Shown here piece by piece: positions 12,697 to 25,000 of a stretch of DNA of 64,000 nucleotides. The DNA comes from Sipunculus nudus (Eukaryota; Annelida; Sipuncula; Golfingiida; Sipunculidae). The notes beneath the pieces are model-generated. The model saw nothing but the letters and a program-made list of their open reading frames with translations, was not told the DNA's origin and did no database searches. The stretch is from the NCBI GenBank assembly GCA_026874595.1, contig CM049310.1:9674001-9738000 (forward strand), in the 5' to 3' direction. Both the position numbers and the translations under genes were made by a program. How positions within the stretch are numbered: position 1 is the first letter of the stretch; each line of letters opens with the position of its first letter.

Positions 12697-14580
12697 CAAG
12701 GGACCTATGGGTCACTGTGCTCAGCTGACGTTAACCTTGAAGGTAAAAATCTAAAATAATATCTAATGGAGATAAAGTGTAAGAGGAAGAGGTAATAAAG
12801 GCCATGGTTGGTTTATATGATTGGTTTGTATTGATGAGCAAGCAATTGTTGCAAAAAATATTTTGTGACCTGACCATGTGTTTCCTAATGTTGAAACTAA
12901 AGCATGTGAGCCGTTTGTGAACAAATGATCTGTACTATTACCATGATCATTAGTTGGTTTTTCGATTAACTGTTGACATTTCAGTAGTGTTCAACTGAAT
13001 CTATTTTTTGTAAAATATATATTATTAAATATATGTATTTTTTTTAATGAAATTATTACAGTTGAAAAATAGCTAATTAACAACATAAAACAGGGCAAAC
13101 AAAGCCTATCTCAAATTCTGCTGAGGCAGGAAAATAATGAACAAATGTTTATTAAATCCTGATTTTTTTATCACATCAATTATTTTCTAATTTAAGTTTA
13201 TATTTCTATACATTTTTAAATTTAACATATATATCTGAATATAAAAGTTGATTTATAATTCTCAATTGCATCATCATAAATCTCAATCTTGTCAGATAAC
13301 ACCACATCATGCATACAAATGTTTATTTATTTTTTACCACAAAAATATATCTTTTAAATCTGCTATATAAATAAATATCTAAAAATAATACATGATTTAG
13401 ATTTCACAATTTTTAATTGTGTCTTTATTTATCCATAATGTGGTTCATATTTTATAATAATTTAAGCATACTGATGGGTTCATTTATATTTGTTAAAATC
13501 ATTTAAAAGAAAATTGATTTCTTTAAAAATGCTACATTACACAACACTGCATCTTCTGGATTACACCTTGAATTATTTTTTCAAAGAAAGTTTTTGCATA
13601 TATCAGAGTGGAAACAGCATTACAATTAAGGAGATACAGTGAAAACAATAACAATTACTGCATAACACTTGGTGGGTTGGGTTTGCGGGGGGGGGGGGGG
13701 GGGGGGGGAATGGGGTGGTGATATGAGAATAACTGTACACCTGTCACAGCAGGGGATCTACCCCAGTGACTGTAACAAATCAGAAACCCTGGCATAGCGG
13801 ACTTCCAGTGACCTGGAGTGGGACCCTACATCTGTAATCAGAGCAAGTGACTACAAAAAAAAAAATCAATAACTAGCTTAATTTTCAAGCTTTTATTTTC
13901 AAATTTCAGATTTAGACAAACTAAATATTTATGTTTACATGCTGTGAAAATTAAATCAATGATGCTTACAGGAAAAAAAACGTGCCATGGTCAAAGTTGG
14001 GCAAAATTTAAGGTACTGATTTTTTTTATGCTAATAACTTAAAATATTTACAAAATTCAGATCTAATTTTGGGTAAACAATTGAATCTTAATTAAACATA
14101 GTTATATACTTGAGAAAATAGACTCTAGTTTCAAAATTTTTCATGTTAAGCGAGTTATTATTTTTCCTGATTTTTTACAAAGTCCATTATGTTTGGGCCC
14201 ATAACTTAAAGAATTTATACTTTACAGACTTAATTTCTGGCATGTACATAGGAACTATATAGTGGAATATTTATGGTAAATATGAGGAAAAAAAGATGAG
14301 TGGTTTTGATATTAGGCAGTCCTGAAGTGTGAAAATAGGATTTTAATAAAAAATTGAGGTTTTTCCTTAATTTCCTCAAAGGAACAAAGTCACAAAGACC
14401 CAGTTTTTGGCTTGGTAGGAGATCTTGGGGACATCTAACATTATGCTGAATTTTGGATTCCTAGGTCTTATGGTTTCAAAACGTGCCACATCTACGGACG
14501 GACGGACGGACATATGGACGGACGACGGACAATGGACCACGACTATAGCTCAGATGACTTATAGTCAGCTGAGCTAAAAA
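12697..14580 (-). mobile_element. Helitron-like element, family A copy 1, nested in family X
   Basis: The 5' end is on the right: TTTTTAGCTCAGCTGAC with a terminal hairpin (TAGCTCAG...CTGAGCTA) and a TCCG-rich stretch (14495-14530). The 3' end is on the left: CAGCTGAGCACAGTGACCC and a hairpin ending in CTTG at 12700-12697. The same termini bound copy 2 at 45.56-49.11 kb. Contains a 22-base G run (13687-13708). No coding capacity seen. Confidence 0.68.
13687..13708. repeat. poly(G) run, 22 bases
   Basis: Uninterrupted G run within family A copy 1. Confidence 0.9.
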
Positions 14581-15372
14581 TGGTGGCGCCACCTGCAACC
14601 ATGTTTGCACAGTGTCCATCTGTTCGTTTGCCTTGGGTTAAAATCACTCATATCTCTGCAGTGGTTTGACTAATTCACCTGAAATTCGGCATGCATATAC
14701 ATCCTGGATAGCTTTTCTGATTTTATGACAGGTGGCAACACCTACATTCACGCTGCAGACATCCAAGCTCATATCTCTGGAACCGTTTGACCGATTGGGC
14801 CAAAATTTTGCATGTGTACAGATCTCACATAGCTCTTTATCATACACAAAATCATCTGCAATCATTTTTGCACAGCTCCCGTCTATTTGTCTGCCATGGA
14901 ATAAAATCACTCATATCTCGGCAGTGGTTTGACATATCTGCCTAAAATTTTGCAGGTTTATACATCCCCGACAGCTCTCTTGATTTTATGACAGGTGGCG
15001 CCACCTACATTCTAGTTTATGCAGCAGATATCCAAGCTCATATCTTGAAAACTGACCGATTGGGCCAAAGTTTTGCATGTGTATAGTTCTCACAGAGCTC
15101 TGTATCATACGCAAAACCGGTGTTTTACATGTTATACATGTAGTGGTTTGACTTGTCTGCCTTAAATTTTGCATATGTATACAACTTTGAAGGCTTTCTG
15201 GATTTTGTGGTAGGTGGCGCAACCTACATACACAATTTGGCTGCAGACATCCATGCTAATATGCAACACTTCACTCTATTTCCCCTTGCCACTCAATCCA
15301 TGCCTCACTTCACCCGTTCCACTCTGATTTAGGCGGATACACGTAGTCGCTTGTCGACTACCCATATTCTAG

Positions 15373-17419
15373 TTTTAAATTAATTGTGACCCAACCAAGT
15401 AACTCCTTGTAATAAATAACCTCCAATACACTTTCACCAACAGCCATCAAGCTCAGTATTTTTTCATATCAAACTCAAGGTTGACATGGGCCCCCATACA
15501 CATTCCACTGGTTTTATATTATTTGTATACCTAACATGTTCACAACTCAGGGCACACATACATAGTGTCTGACCAAAACAAAAAACTTGACATTATTCAC
15601 AGAAGCACTACCAGTAACACTTACAGTGTGGAATACTGAAGATTTTTATACTTAGTGAATCTGAATAATAATGTCAATAAAACATGCATCAATTTGGTGG
15701 CTCTCATTCAAGGCCCAATCAAGAATCAATATTTTATTTTCTTGAGTTTACCTAAAAAGCTTTAATATTTTCCATATTATTAACAGTCTGGGTTGCACAC
15801 CCCCCCCCCCCCCCCCATCATCTGACAGCACTGGTCAAGTTTAACCAGTTGGTACTTCTTCGTGCATTGCAAGGTATGTTTCAATGCTACATTTTCCTTT
15901 CGTTTCTGACAAATTCAACTATAATTTAGAAGGTAATTATACCATCTTTTTTATATGTGCACCTGATTGTTTGTGGTCAATTACAAGATGTGACCATTTT
16001 AAATTTTATTTAATCAAAAGATAAATTTCAATATAATTAATCTGCACAACACCAGTGTTAATCATTTTAATACTTTCTTTTACATCAGCCTGTTTGCAAA
16101 GCCTTAGCCTAGTTTTTCTGTAATATACAGAGGTTGAAAAATCATGGCCATCCATCTAGTGATCCACTTCCAAAACTGGACAATGGTATTTACTGATATA
16201 TGCATGAACAGCAAAACAGCTAGCGGCTTTGCCTTTTGTACTATAAAACCCGTGAGAAAAAATGACAGTTATTTGTATTCTAACTTGTATTTGCATACCA
16301 AGTGAGCAATTTACTTGCATAGAGAGTGGGATTATTTCATTGATCTTTTCTGAAGTTTTCTAAATGTTCATGGCCTGATCGTGGCAATGTCAGTGGAGTG
16401 ATTAAGGCAACCATACAACACAAAAGGTACATTAGTATTAAGCCTTCTTAATTTCAGACTTAGGTGTGTACGGAAAAGAATAATCCTGAAGTTACAGCCT
16501 GTCAAGGTTTTTGTTACCTAAGTTGAGCAAACCTCCCACTTTCTTTCAAGATATCACTATTTCTGCCTTTGAGAATCTGATGCTGGTCATTTGCTCCCCA
16601 TTCGGACAACTTAACCATTTAGCAACATTATATTCTTCTCATTTACTATTTACCTGCTCTATTTCCTGATATGTAAAAACATTCAGATCAATGCTGAAAG
16701 ATATTAATTTTATTCCATGATAAATTCTATGAAAAATTGAAGAACATGGCTGGACGCATTGAAAATGTGGGCCTTCACTGGACCAGTAGTTTTTCATATG
16801 TAAAAATGTCCCCTTGAACAGCTCTACAAGCCCTGCAGTTTACCTATTTAACTGTTTAAGTGACATTATTGGCCATAAATCCTAAGCTGGTTCACTAAAA
16901 TGGGTGGCAAGTTACCATATTTTTCCAAATTATTTTTATTTTTAGTAGACCAGGTTGAATAAATCCAGAGTATTTTGGTATCATTGTGCAGCAACTTTTC
17001 CGCTACTTTTTAAAGCTGTTTTTACTTTTTTTTTAATTTTGTGCAGTTGTTGTGTAGTCAGACCAGGAACATACCTCGGTAGCAGTGGTTCAGAGACAGC
17101 TGTTGCGAGACAGGTACAATTACTTATAATCATTTTTGTGCCACCCTTGTACAAGAAATATACACTTACTCTCACCAGATATCATCTGCGACACTTAATA
17201 CTTATGTGCCATCTAGTGCCTAGATGGAAACTCAAGTCACAATGGATCTGCAGGAGCCACCTGCATGATCACTCATTTATGTTATATTTTGATAAGACTT
17301 ATTCCATGCTCTCAAATCCCAGTCTATTTATTTCATTCTATCTTTTGCTTCATTTTATGATGGTCTTGAGAATAATCTTGCTATTGTATTTCTTGCACCT
17401 GATTACATCATTTCTAGTA
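15373..17419. other. Intergenic stretch, no gene recognised
   Basis: Contains a 17-base C run at 15800-15816. The 161-residue ORF at 16955-17440 is hydrophobic, low-complexity AT-rich translation ending inside a repeat; no family motif. It may lie within an extended 3' UTR or last intron of YTHDF, which cannot be decided here. Confidence 0.4.
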
Positions 17420-17658
17420 CAGGGCCAAGAATCAGACTAATGAGAGCAGTGTGGCGTGTTTAAAATTTGGGAGCTGGAGGCACAATGCAATACCACAATC
17501 TCATTGGTAAGTCAGTCTATGCTGTGCCAGCCCTGGTGGTGAAACCCAGAGAATCTTGCTATACAATGTCTTAATTAAAATGAAGATCTGGGACCACTGC
17601 AGTGTACAAATACTGCAAAAGGAGCACATATACATGCATGTGTGGAGCTCTCAGAACA
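17420..17658. repeat. 239-bp dispersed repeat S, copy 1
   Basis: Begins CAGGGCCAAGAATCAGACTA and ends CTCTCAGAACA. Matches 18821-19059 over its whole length with no indels and only about 2 substitutions, 1401 bases apart. Each copy carries the same short ORF fragment (MLYNVLIKMKIWDHCSVQIL), which resembles nothing I know. Confidence 0.9.
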
Positions 17659-18073
17659 TGAAAGGATATCTGTTAGTGTTACGTGTTCTGTTAATAGCTG
17701 ACCATGAGGATATCCTGTCACATTCCTGTGCAATTGTAAAGTGAGCGTTTGATGAACCATTGTGACATGTTACAACAGTCACTATTTTTCTTGAAAAGGT
17801 TGATTCTACAATAAGAATATGGGTATTGTATATAAGCACAATTTTAGTGTCAACTGCATAGAAATTTCAAGTTGATAATTTTTCTGTATTTTACATGGCA
17901 AAAATAATCCATAATTTCATCATTACATTGCAATGTGTAATATTTAGATCAGAATACATATTTTAACTTGACAGTTTATACAAACAAGTGTAGAATTCAG
18001 ATTTAAAAAGACTTGCTGCAGTAACAAAGTTAAGATCTTTCTTTGCTTGTGTTATGTGAGGAGACACTGGCGC

Positions 18074-18088
18074 GGGGGGGGGGGGGGG
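18074..18088. repeat. poly(G) run, 15 bases
   Basis: Uninterrupted G run about 95 bases left of repeat R copy 1. Confidence 0.9.
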
Positions 18089-18182
18089 AAATCACATCCA
18101 CCACTCTATAAATCTTCAATTTTTACTAAAAAGGTTTAATTTTGAACCAGTTGTCCAGCTTAGGAAAACAGCTTTCAGGATA

Positions 18183-19281
18183 CAGGGATGTGCCCACGCC
18201 GGGAGGCGGCTGGCAGGTATGCCAAGAGGTCTTTCCTGCCGCCTGGCACTTGAATGAAAAGTGTCAATGCCCGTCTGGCAGTGATATTTTTTAAATTGTT
18301 TAAGCCATGAACAAAAATACACACGTGTAAGTTTATCTCGCAGTGTTTTACTGGTACATGTATTACAATTAGTGACCCCTGTTGGATATATCTAAGTGCA
18401 TGTCTGCCACACATCCAGTGGCGCCCAAAATGAATATTTAATAGAAGGTACTCTTTCACAAAGTCCCGTATTTAGTGAAGTTGATGGATAAAATTTGGTA
18501 CAAAAGAAGAGATCATAGCTGCTACAGTATCACATCCTTATATCTGTATAAAAGACTATGCTGATACCAGCTTCTATGAAATCACATAACGCGCCAAACG
18601 TTGTTTGACTGACTATAATTGCTAAACGATGCAAATATTCGAATATATTTGAAAGGTCACAGTTCCTAATGAGGCCAAACTGTTGTAGAAAAGTGGAATG
18701 TGATGTTTGGTATCAGGTTTTAAGCATGAAAAACTGGATATGGTCCTTTCTAATACCCATATTATATGGAAGTAATCTTCAACAAATCCTGACAGAATCT
18801 GAACTGAAAGATGAGTTCACCAGGGCCAAGAATCAGACTAATGAGAGCAGTGTGGCGTGCTTAAAATTTGGGAGCTGGAGGCACAATGCAATACCACAAT
18901 CTCATTGGTAAGTCAGTCTATGCTGTGCCAGCCCTGGTGGTGAAACCCAGAGAATCTTGCTATACAATGTCTTAATTAAAATGAAGATCTGGGACCACTG
19001 CAGTGTACAAATACTGCAAAAGGAGCATATATACATGCATGTGTGGAGCTCTCAGAACAGTCAAATTTTACAATCAAATTTGCTGTTTGTGGCAGCATTG
19101 CTGTCGGCATATTGGGAATTAATAATACATTTTCATATTTCTAATGATTTATTAATGCAGCTGAAATATCACAAATCACATCTATTAAAAATAAAGTTTT
19201 ACTTTAAATATCCCCCCCCCCCGGGCATTTCACGTGCACAGCCCGCCCGCCTGGCACTTAAATTATTCTTAGCACATCCCC
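18183..19281. mobile_element. Interspersed repeat R, copy 1, carrying S copy 2
   Basis: The left end CAGGGATGTGCCCACGCC and right end AGCACATCCCC form a short terminal inverted repeat (GGGATGTGC). The interior aligns with copy 2 at 22998-23850 except for the S repeat at 18821-19059. The TIR suggests a non-autonomous DNA transposon, perhaps hAT-like. No clear 8-bp target-site duplication was found. Confidence 0.65.
18821..19059. repeat. 239-bp dispersed repeat S, copy 2, inside repeat R
   Basis: Flanked by R sequence on both sides. R copy 2 lacks S at the matching point, so S arrived after R spread, replacing a few bases. Confidence 0.85.
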
Positions 19282-19289
19282 AAGAATAT

Positions 19290-20640
19290 ATATATAATTT
19301 TGCTATACTGTGATTATTCTCAAACAAAAGGGAAATTCCAACATTGACCCTAAACACTACAGGTCTCTCCAAGGAAAATTGGACCAGTTCAGGATGCATG
19401 GCTGTATTAAACTTGGACTCTCCCTGCAAGACATTATAACCTCAGTGATACCATTGCACCTAGTACATATAACAATATGAGTATTCTTTTTTAATTCATG
19501 TGAAACATGCGCAGTACATCAAAGTAGTATGACATATGACAAAATGTTTATCTAGGGCGCATGTCCACTTAAAATATTACTTGCTCAGTCAGCTCTGTCA
19601 CACTGGAAGATTTTGAATATTTTTTATGAAATGCACCCATTTCCTGTCAACAAATGGTATAAATAAAGCAGGAAGGCATCAGCCATCTAAATGACATCCT
19701 AACTGTAAACATATAACAAAGGCTAAAAAAGGAATGATATCCTGAACCTTTTAATACCCCATTCTCTGGGACTTTCTTACAAATCTATGTAACTAGATTA
19801 AAATCCCATCTAATTTTTTTTCATTCTGCAGCTTTCCCGGTCTTGTTATTTCAACCATGCAGTTTCAAAATGGTCAATGCAAAGTTTTAGAGAGAAAAAG
19901 CTTCTAGAACTTAAAATAGTCACATTCTTAGGCTCTCTATTAATACATTAAACACAATGATTGTTATGTTATATGACACTGGACTGTTTAAGTTTATTAG
20001 GTTTTATCTCAGTAATTGAAAGGCACATAACTAACAGCCATGATGCAGTGTCAAACACTTAAAAGTTTTGCCATATTCATTACATTTTTTTCCATAGACC
20101 TGCCATCTACCTTGCACAATTTACATTTTACTGTAAATAACAGGCAATGCAATATGAACTGAAGGTCTGTTTCATTTAAATTTCAAATCCACACAAGTTG
20201 TTAACAAGATTTTTTTTTATACTATAAAAATTCCATTCAAACAGATTTACTCAATACATACAAAAGGTAATGAAAGAAATAATGAATATGTGTACCACAG
20301 AAAATGGTACCCTTTAGTTGCTGCATAATATGCACTGGTATAAACATGACCTTTTAACCAAATTTGAACAGTGTGTTCTCCAGCTACACCCCCCCCCTAT
20401 TAAATAGGACATAACAGTTGGTCAAAATTGCACAATTACTTTTAGCTGTGTCATACAGTGTTGTCGTCTTCCTTTATCACATCATTTATTATTATAATAT
20501 ATGAAAGAGCTGCAACTAAATCACAGGTGATGAAAAATTATGTGGAGAATTGTGTGGTTGTGATGACAATTCTTTAAGAGCTGAAGGTGGGACACATCTG
20601 AATACAATTTCAAAGTTCATAATAAACCAGATTTCAGGTT
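19290..20640 (-). other. Probable YTHDF last intron / 3' region
   Basis: No unmistakable final exon is visible. Candidate acceptors followed by short frames on the minus strand lie near 19670 (CATTTGTTGACAG) and 20135 (CCTGTTATTTACAG), but neither encodes the expected basic tail. A C run lies at about 20390. Confidence 0.35.
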
Positions 20641-20651
20641 CATATACCTAC

Positions 20652-22049
20652 CCTAGCCACTGGTTTAGTTTCATCTTCTTCTTGACGCTTCTCATAGTGT
20701 GTGAAGTCATCAAAGATGGATGTTGTATGGCGATAGCTATGTAAAATTTTAAGAACTTGCTTTCCCTTTTCCGGGGGCACCTCCTGTGTGTCACGCGAGT
20801 TCGTTACGGGCTTGTTTTCATTGTTTTCCAAACGAATGTGGCGTAGTTGGCTATTGGGCACGTCCTTGACATAGATCCATTTGACTTCAAATTGGCCCTT
20901 CCATTTGTCCTGAGCCCAAACGCTACTGCTAGAATGGTAGTCTACTGGTGACATCATCTGAGCCATGCCACAAAAGTGCCCACTACCGTTCACGCTATAG
21001 AACAGGTACACCACTCCCTTGCCCTCGCGTTCACGGAAAGCAGAGTCCAGACGTTTGTTACCATGTTCCGTGCTGCACCATATACTATACTTGATGGAAC
21101 GATGAATGTCATCCTCAGAATAGCTCTTGATAATGAAGTAGCGTGCACCCTTGGGGTTCAAATTGAAATCCTTAGGATTGTACTGATTAGCTGACTGCAG
21201 TTTCTCAAGTACAGGGTTAGAAGGATCAGGAGGAGCACCCCCCTTGCTAGCAGACGAGGAACTACCCCCTCCACTTGCCGCTGAGCCAGATGGTCCTGTG
21301 CTGTAAGACTGGAACCCTGCTGATCTACCCCTAGGTGCACCACCACCCCACGCCCCTTGGTTACGCTGTCCACCCTGCTTTCCACCCGCACTATTGCGGC
21401 TATTGTCCCATGTGCCAATATCCATATTGTGCTTACCAGGCAACACAGGGGCACGAGGAATAGATTTGGGTTTCAGCTGGGGCTGTGGCCTGGCAGGCTG
21501 TTTGGCAACAGAGGCCCAAGTTTTGGCCCCACTACTTCCGCCACCTCCCGACGAAACAGACGAACCTCCATTAGAGCCATTGCCAACATGTCCATTTTCC
21601 TTGGCGCTCCCTTCCTGTTTATCGCCAAGTGACATGCTCTTAAGCCCATGTTCTACACCCTTCACACCCCCATCTCGGTCTACTTCACCGTTAACAGCAT
21701 TATAATCTACCGGTCCCATATTGTAGTAGCCATCATACGCAGCTCTTTCGTCCGTTTTGCGCCCCTGAGCTGATCCATTTCCCCATGCACTGTAGTCACC
21801 ACCCTGAATCTCCCAGCCAAACCCTGGCTGGCCATAGCCTCCAAAACCACTAAACATGTTGTTTGACATATAGTCATTTCCCATCTGTCCATACCCTCCC
21901 AAGAATGACATAGGGTCTCCATTTGACCAGGCAGCGTCACTGATCCCGGCTTGGTTCAGGTAAGGGAAGGACATGGAGGCATAGTAGTTGGACATGTAGG
22001 GGTCAGTCACACTTGGGCTGGACATGGGCACTGATCCGTAACCAGCTTG
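20652..22049 (-). CDS. YTHDF: YTHDF coding exon 4 (low-complexity region and YTH domain)
   Basis: Acceptor GTGGATCAG|CAAGCT. The likely donor is GCTAGG|GTAGGT at 20652/20651; a second GT lies five bases on. Without splicing the frame would add only Val-Gly-Ile and stop at TGA 20642-20640. Confidence 0.93.
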
Positions 22050-25000
22050 CTGATCCACAAACCGCACATGCAAAGACCAAGAGACAATTAGATATTCAGA
22101 ATTTAATTTATACTTACTTCAAAAAGAGTGAATTATTCAGAAATAAAGTGATCATCATCATAAGGGTCCTGTTGGGAAAAAAATATTTTCCCTGCAGACA
22201 CAGAACTTCAAAAGCTTGCAAATTTTACAAACTAGAAAATTTACCATGGCCATGTAAATCAATGCAACTTTCAATTGTTAATGCTTACAAGACAATGTGG
22301 CCTTTTACAAGGTACCTTAATTTACTAAAATAATTTCCCTACATCTGTATGGCAGGTCAGTCAAAGAAAACAACATACCTTGAGACTGAGAAAGTTTTGT
22401 AGTCTGTGAAATCTTATCTACAACACTTGATAGTTCGCAAAACTGCAAACAGTATGGACCCCCGTAAAGTCTAAGAAAATACCCTTTTTTCTGGTGATAT
22501 AATGAGTTGGTAGGTCTGGGAAAATTTATTTTCACTTAATACTTATATACCCATGCAAAACAAGAAACATTATACATAATTATACATTTCATGTATTAGC
22601 AAAAATAATCTCTTATGGGTTTCATTCATTGCAGATAGTGCAGTAACAGGAATACTGAGATGTACCTCTGACCTACAAAAAATGGTCGAGAGAGATCACA
22701 TGGTGACTGGAGCTGGTTGTCAGCTTATGAGCAAATATTCCTGAAAGGATTCCTATTCGAATAAAAACCAACAGATACACTCACCAGTGACTGGGAAGTT
22801 AGCGAATGAAATTACAGTGAAACCTTGTTGTGTCAAACTCGCTTAAGTCAAATACCCCGCTTATGTCAAAGTTACAGACTCAATATTCCCATCAACTCTA
22901 GTTAAATTATAACCAAATAAAACCCGCTTGTGTCGAACCCTGGATATGTCGAATTTTTCTGAAGGTCCCTTCGACTTCAACACAACTAGGTTTCATTCAG
23001 GGATGTGCCCACGCCGGGCGGGTGCGCCCGGCAGTCTTTCCTGCCGCCTGGCACTTGACTAGAAAGTGTCAATGCCCGCCCGGCAGTAATATTTTTAAAT
23101 TGTTGAAGCCATGAACAAAAAAACACGCGTTTAAGCTTATCTCGCGGTGTTTTACCGGTATTACAATTAGTGACCCCTGTCGAATATATCAAAGTGCATG
23201 TCTTCCACACTAGATGACATCATGTGGCGCCCAAAATGAATATTTAATAGAAGGTACTCTTCAAAATGTGCCGTATTAAGTGAATGTTGATGAATAAAAT
23301 TTGGTACGAAAGAAGTGAACGTAGCTGCTATGGTAGCGCCACCTTGTATCTGTATAAAAGACTAATGCTGATATCAGCTTCTATGAAATCATATGACGCG
23401 CCAAACGATGTTTGATTGAATATAATTGACGATCGACATAAATATTCGAATACATTTGTAAGGTCACAGCTCCTAATGAGGCCAAACTGCCGTAGAAAAG
23501 TGGAATATAATGTTTGGTATCAGGTTTTAAGTGTGAAAAACTGAATACGGTCCTTTCTTATACCCATATTATATGGAAGTATTCAACAAATCCTGACCGA
23601 CAGAATCTGAACTGACAGATGAGTTCACCACAGTGTTTTAACTTTTACAATCAAATTTGCTCTCAGTGGCGGCATTGCTGTCGGCATATTGGAAATTAAT
23701 AATACATTCAGTATTACTAATGATTTATTCATGCAGGTGAAATTTCAAGAATCACGTCTATAAAATATGAAAGTTTAACTTTAAATATGCCCGCCCGCGC
23801 CCCATTTCACGTGCAAGGCCCGCCAAAATGGCACAAGCCTGAAATCTCTAATCTGGTACCAGTTTTAGCTTCTTTTTACTGATAATCATTTTAAAGGATG
23901 TAAAAAGAGTCTTGTCACATTCTAAAGATTCCAAGACAAATCACTGAAATTCACCTGATGGGGTTGTCCCTGCAAATAGTTGTCAAACTCTTCTTTCACA
24001 TTTTCTTTATTTGGTGGGCCATTTGTACCTGAAAAACAAAGGGCTACATGAACAAATATTTCCTTAACATTCCAAAAATATTACAACACAATGTTTTTTC
24101 AACAATTCAATTCTAAATTAATGATTGAAGTCTTGATTAGCTGCATTGTTAAATACCAAAAGCATGTGATTATTATATTATGTAACTTATTCGCAGGGGG
24201 AGTGCACTACCTCAATACAAATGTTCTTGGGCCTTGACATTCACAATTTGGCAAGTCAATGGGTCATTAGTGCCAGCTGAGTTTTCTTCCAAGGATGTAC
24301 AAATTCTGTATGTAACATACCCTTGAATGTCTCACAGAACACTTGATTGCAATTAACTGGCATAAGTCAACCATTCAAATGTGACTAAAGCAAATGACTG
24401 TTCTTAAGTGCAAGTCAACTTATTTTAGGAATGGACAATCTGCAAGTAGTATTTGAGGACTTAATTCCTGATGCCTACTGTTAATTGTAACCAAACACAC
24501 AGACCCTTCCACCTGATGAGGACAGCAAATATGGTTAATAACATTAACATCCTGCAGAAGCCAAACCACAGAGCTCTCATAATTTGATTACAGAACATCT
24601 GACAGGAACCTAATGCAGTGAAGTTTGTGAAAAAAAATTACAAATATTTTTAATTTTTAACTTGTTTTGTGGGTTTCCAAATACTCTGCCATCTGTCTCA
24701 GTGAAATTGTGCCAGCTACCTGTATAAAGTGAAGCTTTGACCTCTTGATTGAATATAAAATGATTAGTTACAAGTTACTACAATCTCCAATGCATACATA
24801 TCATGTTCATTCTGTGAGGTCCTGTTTTCATCCAACCCTGGGACCGAAAGACTGCTGTGAACTCATCCCCTCCCCCCACACTACAAATATTTATAACAGT
24901 GTCATGATGCAACGTTTGAAACATTTCATGGAATCCTCACTCTTGCTATAATTTGCATGGTGCAATGATTGATGGTGGTAATAAATTCCTGGTCAGTCAG

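Larger units (their letters stand above)
12510..15372 (+). mobile_element. Helitron-like element, family X (interrupted by a family A insertion)
   Basis: The left part 12510-12696 and right part 14581-15372 form one element. Units contain a CATATCTC(G/T)GGAACCGTTTGACCGAT-type segment and then the GGTGGCGCCACC palindrome (exact at 14582-14593 and 14994-15005). The 3' end is a GTAGTCGCTTGTCGACTAC hairpin (15343-15361), a 7-base spacer and CTAG at 15369-15372, followed by T. That is the 3' architecture of Helitrons (hairpin, short spacer, CTRR). No transposase ORF, so non-autonomous. The 5' end is not pinned down. Confidence 0.7.

Noticed and set aside
16955-17440. 161-residue plus-strand ORF
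   Set aside because: Low-complexity hydrophobic translation of AT-rich DNA that ends within repeat S; no motif or splice support.
20640-22073. YTHDF as a single-exon gene starting at an ATG at 22073
   Set aside because: The first eight codons (MHVRFVDQ) are intron. A splice acceptor at 22050 and three upstream exons restore the conserved N-terminus.
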